From Ascaphus truei (Eukaryota; Chordata; Amphibia; Anura; Ascaphidae): a stretch of DNA of 64,000 nucleotides. Positions 1 to 10,110 of the stretch are shown here, piece by piece. The position numbers and the translations under genes were made by a program. The notes beneath the pieces are model-generated. The model was not told where the DNA came from, ran no database searches, and worked only from the letters and a program-made list of their open reading frames with translations. The DNA lies in assembly GCA_036426205.1 (NCBI GenBank), contig WSYH01002453.1:1-64000 (forward strand), given 5' to 3'. The stretch's first letter is position 1, and every line of letters starts with the position of its first letter.

Positions 1-1
1 C

Positions 2-1276
2 CCAAAGCCAGATGGTACAACAAGGTTTTGTAATGACTACCGGAAACTAAACGCGGTGTCAAAATTTGATACTTACCCTATGCCCAGGGTAGATGAACTT
101 GTAGAGAGACTGGGCAAAGCCCGATATCTCACAACCCTAGACCTAACAAAAGGGTACTGGCAGGTTCCCCTCACAGAAAGGGCAAAAGAAAAGACAGCCT
201 TCTCAACCCCAGACGGCCTCTTTCAGTATAGGGTGCTGCCTTTTGGCTTACATGGAGCTCCCGCCACATTCCAAAGAATGATGGATAAAATTTTAAAACC
301 ACATGCTCGGTATGCTGCTGCCTACCTGGATGATGTGGTAATCCATAGTGAAGATTGGCAATCCCACCTTCCAAAGGTCCAAGCTGTGCTCGACGCAGTT
401 CGGTCTGCTGGACTAACTGCTAACCCCGCTAAATGCACCATTGGTCTGGAGGAGGCCAAGTATCTGGGGTATTCTATTGGCAGAGGTTTACTCAAACCCC
501 AAACACTCAAAGTGGAGGCGATACAAGGTTGGCCAAGGCCAGTTACAAAAAAACAAGTAAGGACCTTTTTGGGGTTAATTGGGTACTATAGAAGGTTTAT
601 TCCCAATTTTGCGACTAAGGCAACCCCACTAACCGACCTCACAAAAGCAAGAGGACCACTTATGGTAAAGTGGTCCCCCGAAACCGAACAGGCCTTTAGA
701 AGCCTGAAAGAAGCTCTCTGTGCCCAACCAGTGTTGGTCACACCTGACTTCTCCAAAGAGTTCGTAGTCCAAACCGACGCATCTGAGGTAGGGCTGGGGG
801 CGGTACTCTCCCAGGAGTCTCAAGGTGAGGAACACCCCATCCTTTATTTAAGTAGGAAACTAAATCCCCAGGAGAAAAATTACTCCATAGTAGAGAAAGA
901 GTGTCTCGCAATAAAGTGGGCTGTAGAGACGCTCAAATACTACCTGTTGGGGAGAAAATTCCGGTTGGTCACAGATCATGCACCCCTTACCTGGATGTGT
1001 CAAAACAGGGAAAAGAATGCTAGAGTGACCAGGTGGTTCCTAAGCCTACAACCCTTTAAATTTTCTGTGGAACACAGGTCAGGGCACAAACATGGCAATG
1101 CTGACGGGTTGTCAAGGATGCACTCCCTAATATCCATGGTCGCTCATCCCTCAGGGTCTGAGCTGGGGGGGAGGATATGTGACAGAAACCAGGGGATGGT
1201 AATAAATTCCATATATAGGGCTCCCAGGATACTGAACAGTTTCTATCCTGTCTGGCCTGGGAGTGCAGCCTTATAA
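2..1276 (+). CDS. Ty3/Gypsy pol C-terminus: reverse transcriptase and RNase H (5' partial)
   Basis: An uninterrupted frame enters the window at base 2 and runs about 424 codons to a TAA at 1274-1276. The RT fingers/palm come first (KPDGTTRFCNDYRKLNAV, then LDLTKGYWQVPL). The catalytic YLDD is encoded at about 323-334, and GYYRRF at about 592. RNase H follows with TDASEVGLGAVLSQ, a KECLAI segment and TDHAPLTW, ending near NADGLSR at about 1090-1117. In most Ty3/Gypsy elements an integrase follows, but here the frame runs into a polypurine tract and LTR. That matches the Gmr1-like domain order (integrase before RT). The frame stops inside the LTR, so the last about 32 residues are LTR-encoded. 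No frameshift or stop suggests a fairly young copy. The 5' part (gag, protease, integrase) lies outside the window. Confidence 0.93.
   Translation, partial: PKPDGTTRFCNDYRKLNAVSKFDTYPMPRVDELVERLGKARYLTTLDLTKGYWQVPLTERAKEKTAFSTPDGLFQYRVLPFGLHGAPATFQRMMDKILKPHARYAAAYLDDVVIHSEDWQSHLPKVQAVLDAVRSAGLTANPAKCTIGLEEAKYLGYSIGRGLLKPQTLKVEAIQGWPRPVTKKQVRTFLGLIGYYRRFIPNFATKATPLTDLTKARGPLMVKWSPETEQAFRSLKEALCAQPVLVTPDFSKEFVVQTDASEVGLGAVLSQESQGEEHPILYLSRKLNPQEKNYSIVEKECLAIKWAVETLKYYLLGRKFRLVTDHAPLTWMCQNREKNARVTRWFLSLQPFKFSVEHRSGHKHGNADGLSRMHSLISMVAHPSGSELGGRICDRNQGMVINSIYRAPRILNSFYPVWPGSAAL
1163..1177 (+). other. Polypurine tract of the Gypsy element
   Basis: A G-rich run (ggggggaggata) sits immediately 5' of the LTR start at 1178. 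This is the expected position of the plus-strand primer for reverse transcription. Confidence 0.7.
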
Positions 1277-1757
1277 TACATGCACTCCATCCCACAGTTT
1301 TGGGCAAGCGCTGGAACTGAGGGATTTCTGTCACCTGTCATGCTAATTAGAAATCAGGTATGTAAGACTGATTTCCTGTTTGCTCTTGGCTCTTCTCCAG
1401 AGCCTGGAAGGCTGCTGAACACAGTGGGGAGAAGCCCCTTCCCCACACAGGTTCAATTGTTCTATTCATTTGGCTAACTCTGCAAAAGTACCTTGTTTTG
1501 TTGTTGGAAAGAGGAAAAGCCACTTCCACCCTGAGTTAGGGAAATCTAAGTTAAGTTATCGCTCAGGTGAGCAGCTTTTGTTTTGATGTGTTTTGTTGTA
1601 TGCACTGTGGCAGTCCCAGTGCCTGGGACTGAATAAACCAGGCACAGCCTATTTAAAGGAACAGTACGTGACGCCTCCTCATTTAACCTACCCCAAAAGA
1701 CCGTGTTCTAACCGTCCCGGACAAGCAGCGGAGCCCCGGAGTAAGCTGTTTGTCACA
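1178..1757 (+). repeat. 3' LTR of the Gypsy element (580 bp)
   Basis: The LTR starts TGTGACAG just after the polypurine tract and ends TTTGTCACA, giving a TGTGACA/TGTCACA terminal inverted repeat. Inside are an AATAAA at about 1632 and a TATTTAAA box at about 1650. The upstream LTR is outside the window, so the pair cannot be compared. The element landed in or next to an AT dinucleotide tract, so a target duplication cannot be read. Confidence 0.8.
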
Positions 1758-1794
<37 letters not shown>

Positions 1795-1860
1795 ATATAC
1801 ACTTTATATATATATATTTATGAGAGATATATTTTTATATATATATATAGATACACACGT
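1758..1860. repeat. AT / CA dinucleotide microsatellite
   Basis: Alternating TA followed by a short CA run and further TA blocks. Low-complexity sequence flanking the LTR. Confidence 0.9.
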
Positions 1861-2283
1861 ATTTAAACTCATGCAGACAGGGAGTTAACCAGACTTTCAA
1901 ATACACACAGAAATGTATGTGGGAAAAAAACATTTCATTTTGCAGGTGTGTGTATTTACTGATATGGCTGTCTAAGCACTATTTTCACACAGTGCTCTTT
2001 GTTATTTTGCAAGAAAACTCAATGTTACTGAATTAAAAGTGTAGGAATGTTTTCAGAAACGAGATAAAAAAAGGATACAGTTTTGTCCCACATGCGGCTA
2101 TCACAAACCACAAATGTTCAAGCAATTAAAACTACACATCCAATTGGCGTTTGAAATAAGGAGTTACAGTTTATAGTTTTGTTGACCTTGAAAAGGAAAC
2201 ACAGCAATTTGTTAGCCATTGAGCAGTTTCATTTTGATGAGCAAAGAACAGATACCTGCACACATCTTTTGTGCTAATCTGCA
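1861..2283. other. Upstream region of forkhead-like gene 1; no other gene seen
   Basis: AT-rich unique-looking sequence with no convincing TATA box or repeat. It would contain the promoter and 5' UTR of the gene starting at 2284. An in-frame TAA at 2275-2277 rules out an N-terminal extension in this exon. Confidence 0.5.
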
Positions 2284-2952
2284 ATGGCTGATGAATTCGT
2301 GACAAATATGAATCCGAATTTAGGGTATAAATACATGGTATCAGAAGCTATTTTGAGAACTTGCGGACACCAAGCGAGCACATGCCAAATCTATGATTTG
2401 ATTCGAGCAAAATATCCTTATTACCAAGACCGTGGGCATGCGCGCAATTTTAATTCCTCAATAAGATTCACTTTATCAACTAATGACTTTTTTGAACGTG
2501 TGCAGGATAAGCTAGAAGACAACTATGGTTTCTGGAAGATTGCCAAAGAAAAACATTTCACCGTGAAAGAGGGCACATATATTGTGGTTAAAGGCATATT
2601 TATTCCTAATGCCAATAGCAATGGATCCGCTACTACTGTTCCGTGTGAATCGATACCTGCTGCAATATCTGCACCCTCCATTCCTGAAACCCACATTGTA
2701 CAACAACAAAAGTACTATGATTATGTACCAAGCCTTTCAGCTGAAAATGCATTGGAATGGGAACCAGAAGAAATGAACCTACCTCCCGACCAATTGTTTG
2801 AAGAAAGCAGTGGCGATTCCTATGAGCGCTTCATGGAGGAGATGTGTGTCATACTGGATTCAGCGGGTGGGTCAAGCGTGGATGAAAAAGCCTTGCATTT
2901 CTGGAGCGACCAGTTGCAGCCAGACGAAGAGTTAATTCTAGAAGAATGGTAA
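2284..2952 (+). CDS. Divergent forkhead (winged-helix) domain protein, single exon, intact
   Basis: The protein has 222 residues. Residues about 13-88 follow the forkhead pattern: helix 1 (GYKYMVSEAIL), then QIYDLIRAKYPYY matching the GIYEFIMERFPYY region, then recognition helix 3 (NSSIRFTLSTNDFF against NSIRHNLSLNECF), and the wing with GFWKI against YWTL. In helix 3 the usually invariant Asn and His are Ser58 and Phe62, so DNA specificity may differ from classical FOX proteins. The C-terminal 130 residues are Pro/Ser then strongly acidic (EWEPEEM, PDEELILEEW), which resembles an activation tail. ATG 2284 has purines at -3 and +4 and is preceded by an in-frame stop. A nuclear DNA-binding role is inferred. 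I cannot assign a FOX class. It could be a germline-expressed orphan FOX gene, an intronless retrogene, or transposon cargo like the copy at 13.3 kb. Confidence 0.8.
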   Translation: MADEFVTNMNPNLGYKYMVSEAILRTCGHQASTCQIYDLIRAKYPYYQDRGHARNFNSSIRFTLSTNDFFERVQDKLEDNYGFWKIAKEKHFTVKEGTYIVVKGIFIPNANSNGSATTVPCESIPAAISAPSIPETHIVQQQKYYDYVPSLSAENALEWEPEEMNLPPDQLFEESSGDSYERFMEEMCVILDSAGGSSVDEKALHFWSDQLQPDEELILEEW

Positions 2953-4327
2953 ATATAACAACCGTTATGAGTTGACTCTGCGTTTAAATGTTTTTTTTTT
3001 TTGTAACCACCATTTTCCCTTTCAATGCGTGGATACAGCGTAACATTGCAGACTGCATAACATGTAGCGATCACAAAGAAATTGTTTCGGAATACAATAT
3101 AGTATAACCTGAAAGAGTAGTACACATTGCTGACGGAATAAATATACGTACTTTCCTATCACTTTAAACATATTAGCAACATTTTACCCTAACTCTAACA
3201 CATACCTGTTTTGTTATCATGCTACATCTACAACATTTAAAAGCGGGTCCACCACGTATGACGTGGGACCCTTGTCATGGCCCAAGGCGTCCTTAAAAAG
3301 GATTACGGATGTAAGTCCCACCCCCAAGCGACGTGCGCGCCTCAAAGCCTATTGGCTGTCATGTTTTGTTATAGTAACGGTAACTGCAGTGTGTCATGTG
3401 TGCGGCTCAGTGTTTGTAGGCGTCAACTGGGCGTTAGCCGAATGTTAATTGAGTGGGAGGAGTGTTAGCGTGCGTTTCACGCTGGTTTAACATGACGTCA
3501 CACGTATTGCATTTGCGCATTGTGTTATCGGCCGTCCTTTCTGTCCAAACACGTCTGTTTAAAAAGAATACAGATGTACTCGTTTAGAACGAATGTAGTT
3601 TCGTATTCATTGTATTTGAAATAAAGATTTTATGTTTAATGGTATTTTCAAGATGTATTGAACGCACAACGTACGCTTTGTTTTGCGCATGCGCTAACAG
3701 TTAGTGCAGCCAAGCGTAAAGTGCGTGCGCACACTAAGATGTGCACGCACATTTTTCAGTATACAGGCAACTTTCACATCATATACATAGTTATGCCTGC
3801 TACAAATTTAAAGAAACATTACATACTGATGTACACTTGTACTTCTAACATATAAGTGAGTGACGTGTGTATGTACACAATCATATAGAGCTGTGTAATG
3901 CGTTGTCACGGATACATATATAGTAAGGTGCCATATTTGACCATCATGTGTTTGCTGTATTTCAGAGATGTCGGGGAAGATACAATCGGATCAATGTATG
4001 ATTTCAGAAGAGTCTACCTTTATATGAGATGATTGTGAGGAGGAGCCACCGACTACTATACTACATATGGAACTAATTTTATATTGCTTGCAGCGCTTAT
4101 TAACAAACAATTAAAAATGTGATACCCTTATGCCTATATTGCATAAGCACTTAATTAACATAATGATGTTGCAAAATAGTGCCTCATGAATTTTTATTGA
4201 GTGTTCTTTAATGACTACTATCATTTTATGGCATGGTGTGTTTTATATATAACAACCATTCCCACTCTGCTAACACATTTGTGTATTCTATTGTGTAATG
4301 GAACGTATGACTGTCGAAACTATGTAA
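2953..4327. other. Downstream of forkhead-like gene 1; no coding gene seen
   Basis: AATAAA motifs at about 3137 and 3620 could serve as polyadenylation signals for the gene ending at 2952. The segment includes a CpG-richer block (3238-3510, listed separately); the rest is AT-rich without a supported ORF. Confidence 0.5.
3238..3510. promoter_or_regulatory. CpG-rich block with imperfect palindrome, CCAAT and CRE-like site
   Basis: Local base composition differs from its AT-rich surroundings. It opens with an imperfect palindrome (gggtcc...cacgta/tacgtg-type...gggaccc, 3245-3271), followed by an ATTGGCT CCAAT box at about 3351 and a full TGACGTCA at 3494-3501. It could be a promoter or a transposon end. 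No transcript can be assigned. Confidence 0.25.
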
Positions 4328-4597
4328 CAATAATAATAATAATAATAATAATTATAATATGAGCATGTTCATGTATAGCGCTGCTAGTTGTACACAGCGC
4401 TTTACAGACACATTTTTCAGGCTGAGGTCCCTGGCCCGTGGAACTTACAATTTATTTTTTGCCGCCTGAGGCACAGGGAGATAAAGTGACTTGCCCAAGG
4501 TCACAAGGAGCCGACACCGGGAATTGAACCAGACTCCCCTGCTTCAAACTCTCAGTGCCAGTGTGTGTCTTTACTCACTGAGCCACTCCTTCTCCCA
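4328..4597 (-). repeat. tRNA-derived SINE with MIR-like core and (ATT)n tail, reversed
   Basis: Read on the minus strand from 4597, it has an A-box-like TGGCTCAGTGAGT, a B-box-like GGTTCAATTCC, then a CORE/MIR-like stretch (CCTTGGGCAAGTCACTT). It then has a GTAAAGCGCTG...CAGCGCTATA tail and an (ATT)n/(TAA)n terminus at 4328-4352. The order head, core, tail, microsatellite is diagnostic of a tRNA SINE. The B box departs from a functional tRNA, so this is not a tRNA gene. Confidence 0.8.
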
Positions 4598-6178
4598 ATG
4601 TAAAGGACACTTACAACCAACTAGCCATTTATTGTTTAAAATCTCTTGTTACATGGGTATGTTGATAAAATGGTTTGGGACTGTAGCAAATAATGTTATT
4701 GGCCAGATGTTGTGGTCCCCTACAATGCATGATGTTCTGAATATGACATCAACATCATGTAATGAAGTACGTTTCTGTGTATATTTCATTAACCTAACTA
4801 ACTATAGTTTACTGTGTTTATTAAACGTTCTAAAAATACATAGTATAGTCAATATGATGATATAAGCTACCATAATAAAGCTGGTGTTATCATTTGTCGG
4901 TGTTATACATGGATCCTACACAAATTGATACAGACACAAACAGTTGTCTTAAAAAGTGTGTCTATGCTAATGTGCACGTGATTGACGTTACAATTGTGAG
5001 AATACTTGATAATTATCATCATGATAATGATGAAGTGACGTGATTTATATTCCTAAAATATTACCAACATTGTCATATTGGTAAATTAGAAATGCTAAAT
5101 GACTGTAACATTTGCGACAAAATTGTGTTTTCTGTTAACAGTTTTACACTTGGTACATGTAGGACACATCCACACACGTGTGATTTATACATACACATGT
5201 CACTAATTTAAATTAATGTTGACTATTAATTCCTAGCATTAAAAAACACCTACATTGCTAAATATAAGATGTAGTACGCATTGTTGTGATTACAGGCATT
5301 CATGCATGGAGTGTTATGATCAGTCAATTTCATCCGTGATGAATGAGCTCCCGTAAGTAAAGAAATAACTACAGTTATCCCCTTGTCTCCAAACACCTCT
5401 ATATTACATTAATGGAATTTATAAGGAAACATACATAAAATGTGATGAAATGGGAGTAATCATTTTCTAATACAATGCACATGAAAGCTCAAGAGTAGCT
5501 AAATGCATATACATGATACAGAAAGTACATATATGTTACATTTGTGTTTAAACCAATATGTTGGGTTTTGAGTTCAAATAATTATAGGAAGATTGATGTA
5601 GGCACATCTTATGAGAGATGTCAGCAAATATACATACCATGATCAGTCATACTGGAGATATACCTATAATGCAAAGGAACAATATATAAATTGCAAACAT
5701 TGACATGCCATCTTCAGTACCGTAAACAACACAGCAAAGTGTGTATTTGGTGTTGAATGTGCAACACCATGTATATTTAATCACATTCCAAATGTAAATC
5801 AGCCTGGTGTACACATCATATGGATGTACATGTTACACTGCACCAATAACATTGTATGTAAGCATACTAGAAGCATGAATGAGTATGGGCATAATATGTG
5901 TATTGTGTTAGCATAAGGAACAACACAATGCTAAAATATTAGTGCTTTGTTACCCCAGTTGTATTCACATACACACAACTAAAGTACAATTGAAGAGGGA
6001 TTATATAACCTGTGCAACAATAACATACCGGTGCCACATCCCTTTGTGCACACAGCAGAGAAAAGAAAGGTGTGCAACCCATATTCATCTGTGTCCTACC
6101 AGAAGGGTATATAAAAAAACATTATTGTTAAGATAACATAATGTAAGTATAAAAGTAGAACTTGGAACATATATGTTT
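4598..6178. other. No gene recognised
   Basis: AT-rich sequence with short unsupported ORFs only. It may be the 3' flank or non-coding interior of the Harbinger element whose transposase ends at 6179, but I found no matching terminal repeat here and no second (Myb/SANT-like) Harbinger ORF. Confidence 0.4.
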
Positions 6179-7496
6179 TTACTTACAAGAAAAAAATGAA
6201 TTGATGAGATTCTGGCGTGTCTGGCCACCACTGGCTGTTTGTTCATTTTCAGCAGCTACATGGGTGGGATGCTCGTCTACCAAAGGCTCAGCTAGGTCTG
6301 ATTGTACATTGTGCCTGAGTGCAACATTGTGCAAAATGCAACAGGCAAGGATAATATCAGACACTTTTTGAGGCTTGTATAGAAGAGCCCCACCAGTTCT
6401 GTCCAGACACCTAAATCTGGTCTTGAGTAGGCCAAATGTCCTCTCTATAACAGATCTTGTAGATATATGGGCTGCATTGTACCTCTCCTCTGCTTCAGTT
6501 TGAGGGTTTAGCACCGGAGTCAAGAGCCACGGCCTAATTCCGTATCCTGAGTCACCTATAATGAATGGAGCACACATAAGCTGACATTAGTGATCAAATT
6601 GTACAATGCCAACATTCCTACATAAAAATGTGTTTTGTGTTAGAACATGTAAATGTGTACTCACCCAGCAGCCAACCATGTTCAAAATGTCCCTCTTCGA
6701 ACGCATGGAAGACTGAAGAGTTCCTCAGGATAGAGGAATCGTGACTGGAACCAGGGAATTTGGGTACCACATGCATTATCCTCATCGTCGCATCACATAC
6801 CACCTGTACATTGAGTGAATGGTAGTGCTTACGATTGCGGTACACATGCTCACTCTGACTAGGTGCAATCAAAGCAACATGTGTGCAATCGATTGCACCC
6901 AGCACACATGGTATCCCTGCTATATTATAAAAGCCAGTCCTGACTTCCAGCCACTCTGTCGCCTCTGTAGGAAAATGAATATAATTCCTAGCGCGTCTAT
7001 TGAGTGCATAGAGAAACTGGGTCAAGGCCCGCGAGAATGTAGATTGCGAGACCCCGCCCACTATGCCCACAGTTGTCTGGTATGACGCGGAAGCAAGATA
7101 ATGTAATGAGCACAGCATTTTAACAAGCCCAGGGACTGCACGACCTCTGGCTGTGAAAAAATCTAAATCTCCCCTTATCTCCTGATAAAGAGATAAGATT
7201 GCTGCTGAACTCAAACGATAGCGACTTACAATCTCCTCCTCACTCATCCCATCTAACAGGGTTCTCTCCCTGTACAGACGCGGACGAGGCACAACTTGTC
7301 TCCTCTGTCTTCTCCTCTGATCTCCTGTCCCTCTACCTGTCCCTCGTCCTGTCCCTCTCCCTGTCCCTGTCGTATCCGCGTGACTGTCCCTGTCACTGTC
7401 CCTCGGTGTGTCCCTCCCTTGCCCTATATGATTCTCTTGATCATCAAGCATGTCATAGAAAAGAATGTTCCTCCGTCTCCTAAACAATCTCAACAT
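6179..7496 (-). CDS. PIF/Harbinger transposase (HARBI1-like), two exons
   Basis: Exon 1 is complement 6665-7496 and exon 2 complement 6179-6555. The 109-bp intron 6556-6664 has a GTGAGT donor and ATTATAG acceptor, and splicing yields a continuous GWLLGDSGYG junction. The 402-residue product carries the DDE catalytic triad of the family: D203 in LGAIDCTHV, D253 in GSSHDSSIL and E315 in SVIERTFGLLK, plus the family motif ILHNVA. It would cut and paste its own element, with 3-bp target duplications typical of Harbinger. The N-terminus (residues about 43-68) is a low-complexity Gly-Thr-Arg stretch followed by an Arg-rich patch that could aid nuclear entry or DNA binding. No stop or frameshift is seen. 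The partner Myb-like protein normally needed by Harbinger elements was not found nearby. Confidence 0.9.
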
Positions 7497-8469
7497 TTTG
7501 AAATGAGTAGCTGTGAATGAGCAGGTAATGGGCGTCCTTTAAATAGGTATGTGATGATGTCAGGTGACATAGTAAAATGCAAGGTGTTACATTAACATAA
7601 TAAAGTACTTCTGTGGCAAGCTGTGTGCAGTTGTTGTTATAAGTATTTGTTGTGTGTATTCTGCAGGGAATGATGATATTTGCCAATGATGTGACGTGAA
7701 GCTTTGTACAAACATTGCTTGCAAATAAATAGTTGCATGTGCAATGCATGTAACACTTGTGAACGCAACAGTCAGTCATGTAATTAGACAAAAAGGCTGA
7801 GATTGACGTGGGAAAAGTTTTGTGTAACATGTGTAATTAGGCATGTTATTGTGACATGTTGACAACAATGAATAGTCGTGTGCATATGCATGCATTTCTG
7901 TAAGGAGGATAGTTGGTATAGAATGAGTTTACAAGGTGTCCCAATGATGAATTACTGTACATGTGTGTATAAGTTAGGTTGAAGTGCTTGTAATGCAACG
8001 GTTACAATGTAAACATGCAATGTGATTGATCGTCCAATAAGTGACGTCATGAAAATAGGGAGGACCAAACGTAGATGTAAACATGAGAATTTAGATGTAC
8101 ATGAACGTTTAAAGATGCGTGACACATTACAAGCATTGTGTAATGTAAAAGAACATGAATATACGGTGTATGTGTTAGATGTGTGACATGTGTAACATCA
8201 TGTAAATAATTGTCGCTCAGTTCAGTAAAATGTGTGATATGATGTGAGGTTCTCCTTTAAGAGTTGAGTATAGTATTTTCCCTTGACACATCATCACATG
8301 ATGAGTAATGTGACCCGCAAATGCTGAAAACATGTAAAAGTATAATCTTATGCAAATTATACACGTCAGCTGTGACACAATGCATGGAATGCCCCCACAC
8401 TGTAATGCAAATGACGTTTGTATTGTGAGCAATGAAACGTAAACAGTACTATACTGTTATACGTCCCCG
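7497..8469. other. Upstream of Harbinger transposase; no gene recognised
   Basis: AT-rich with many TGTAACATG-like short repeats. It should contain the minus-strand promoter of the transposase gene. No confident TATA box or second ORF was found. Confidence 0.4.
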
Positions 8470-8828
8470 CTCCATTGACTCCATTGATGTACAGAAGTTT
8501 TTTTTTTCTAAGTGCCGTTCCGGCAGCCTTAGCGATCGTTCTCCCCTCCAAACTGCCAACTTTAGTTGGCGGGAGAAATTGGCCATAACATCTCAATTTC
8601 GTAGTGCCGATCAGCCCCGATAAGCTGTTTTTTTTTGTTGAATCCAGCCGATTTAAAAAAGTGGCGATCAGTGGCGAAAACAGGCTTATCGGCAGCCGAC
8701 TGGCCATAACAAAATAATCGGCTCCGAAACATGGCGAAATCAAGCACTTATCGGCGCTTACTGAATCTCAAACCCAATTTTGGCTATAAAATGGCGATAA
8801 TTCCTTTATCAACGCTTACTGCATGAGG
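8470..8828. repeat. Transposon-end-like block with repeated GCCGAT/GATAAG motifs
   Basis: This GC-richer block holds many short copies of CCGATAAG, TTATCGGC, GGCGATAA and GGCCATAAC in both orientations and stops abruptly at gcttactgcatgaggccc (to about 8828). Such subterminal motif arrays are typical of class II element ends, and it lies at the far side of the Harbinger transposase. The matching left end is not found in the window, so linkage to Harbinger is inference. Confidence 0.4.
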
Positions 8829-8844
8829 CCCTATGTCCTTACTC

Positions 8845-8965
8845 ATTAGTAGATCTGTGCTGGGCCTTCTGACGTAGCTTCATCTTGTCATTCCGAGTTT
8901 GTCTTGTCGTGGGTCTCTTGCCTTTTCCACCCGCTCGAATCTCTCCGGGCCCCTCTGCAAGGATA
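8845..8965 (-). other. Possible 3' terminal exon with basic product (unassigned)
   Basis: On the minus strand a pyrimidine-rich stretch with CCTTGCAG near 8958-8966 precedes an open segment rich in Lys/Arg/Gln (for example GKGKRPTTRQTRNDK) ending at TAA near 8841. This looks like a last coding exon or a basic retroelement tail, but no family is recognised and no upstream exon is identified. Confidence 0.2.
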
Positions 8966-9234
8966 TGGGAAAGGGAACAAACACCAAGGGACAGGGGGGT
9001 AGACAAATACACAACACAACATACAATAACAATTAATATTTCTCGGCGTATTCTTGCATCTCTCCTTTCGCCGATACTTCTGCCTCTGGGTTTTTGGCTC
9101 TTGTGCCGGATGTCCAGTCTTGGGGCGTGATGTTTAACACCCCTCCCTGACCATCTAACCCCAAAGGTCGCGCCCGTGCACCTAGGGGTTTTTCTCCCCC
9201 GCGATAGCGCCAGGCCCATGTAGACTTCGGAGCA

Positions 9235-10110
9235 GGCTTCCCCCCTCTGCTCCCCCCCCGCTTCCCTTAAACTACTAAATCTTCCTATCTACCAAACTTT
9301 TGCTAAACCCAACAGGTCCCGTTCGCCTCGTTGCCCCTTCTTTAGAGGCTTCGTCTAAGTCCTCCTGAATAGACCCCCTGATATGTCTCTAATTTGTCCC
9401 TCCCCATAGTGTCCCCTTTTTGATATTTCTTTATTTTTGATCTTCCTAGCTTCGGGCCCTACGACTGTCTCTCTCCACCTTCTACTCACGTCTCTCTCCT
9501 TGTCCCTTTTTCTTCTTTAGCTCACGCTCCTTTATCTACCCCGTCACTTACTTTGTTCTCATCACTCCTGGTCCCCCCCTCTCTACCTTTCCTAGTACGA
9601 CCTGCTTGTGCCTTCCACTTCCCCCTATCCCTCTACCTCCCTCTTATCTACCTCCCCTTTCCTGTTCTATCACTTTCATCCCTCCTTCTTCTTAAGGTGC
9701 CCCCCTCGGATGACTCCCCACTCTATCTACATACTTGAACCTTCTACTTCCTTCGTTATCCTAATCCCTTCCCTGTGTTCTATCTATTCTTCGTCCTGCC
9801 TACTTACTCCCTCTCTCAGTCTCCTACCTTATCCCACCCTAATCCTGCCTTCCTCCTTCCCTCTATTTTTCTATTAACCTCCTATCATCCCATTCTGATC
9901 CTACCTGCATCTTCCTTCGTCTCCGTCGCTTCTGTGCTGCCCTCCTCATCTCCCCCCTTTCCTTTAAACTATCTGGGACCCCCCTTTTCCATTCCCCTTA
10001 TGCCCTTGTCTCTCTCTCCACCTTCCTCCTCCGCCCCGCTACTTCCCAAACCTTCTCCTCTTGTCAGTTGCCGTCTTTTGCTTTCCTCCGCATCTTTGAC
10101 CTGTTTAAAT
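9235..10110 (+). other. Long pyrimidine-biased tract
   Basis: About 0.9 kb of strongly C/T-rich plus strand (purine-rich minus strand) without simple periodicity. ORFs across it are Pro/Ser/Leu-rich and look like composition artefacts. It resembles the purine-rich 3' or leader regions of some retroelements. No gene is called. Confidence 0.6.

Noticed and set aside
4488..4600. tRNA gene on the minus strand
   Set aside because: A and B boxes are present but they head a SINE with core and tail. No cloverleaf-compatible full tRNA.
8839..9219. 126-codon minus-strand ORF as a complete gene
   Set aside because: Middle part reads through a pyrimidine tract that looks like an intron end. Only the basic last segment is kept as a weak exon candidate.
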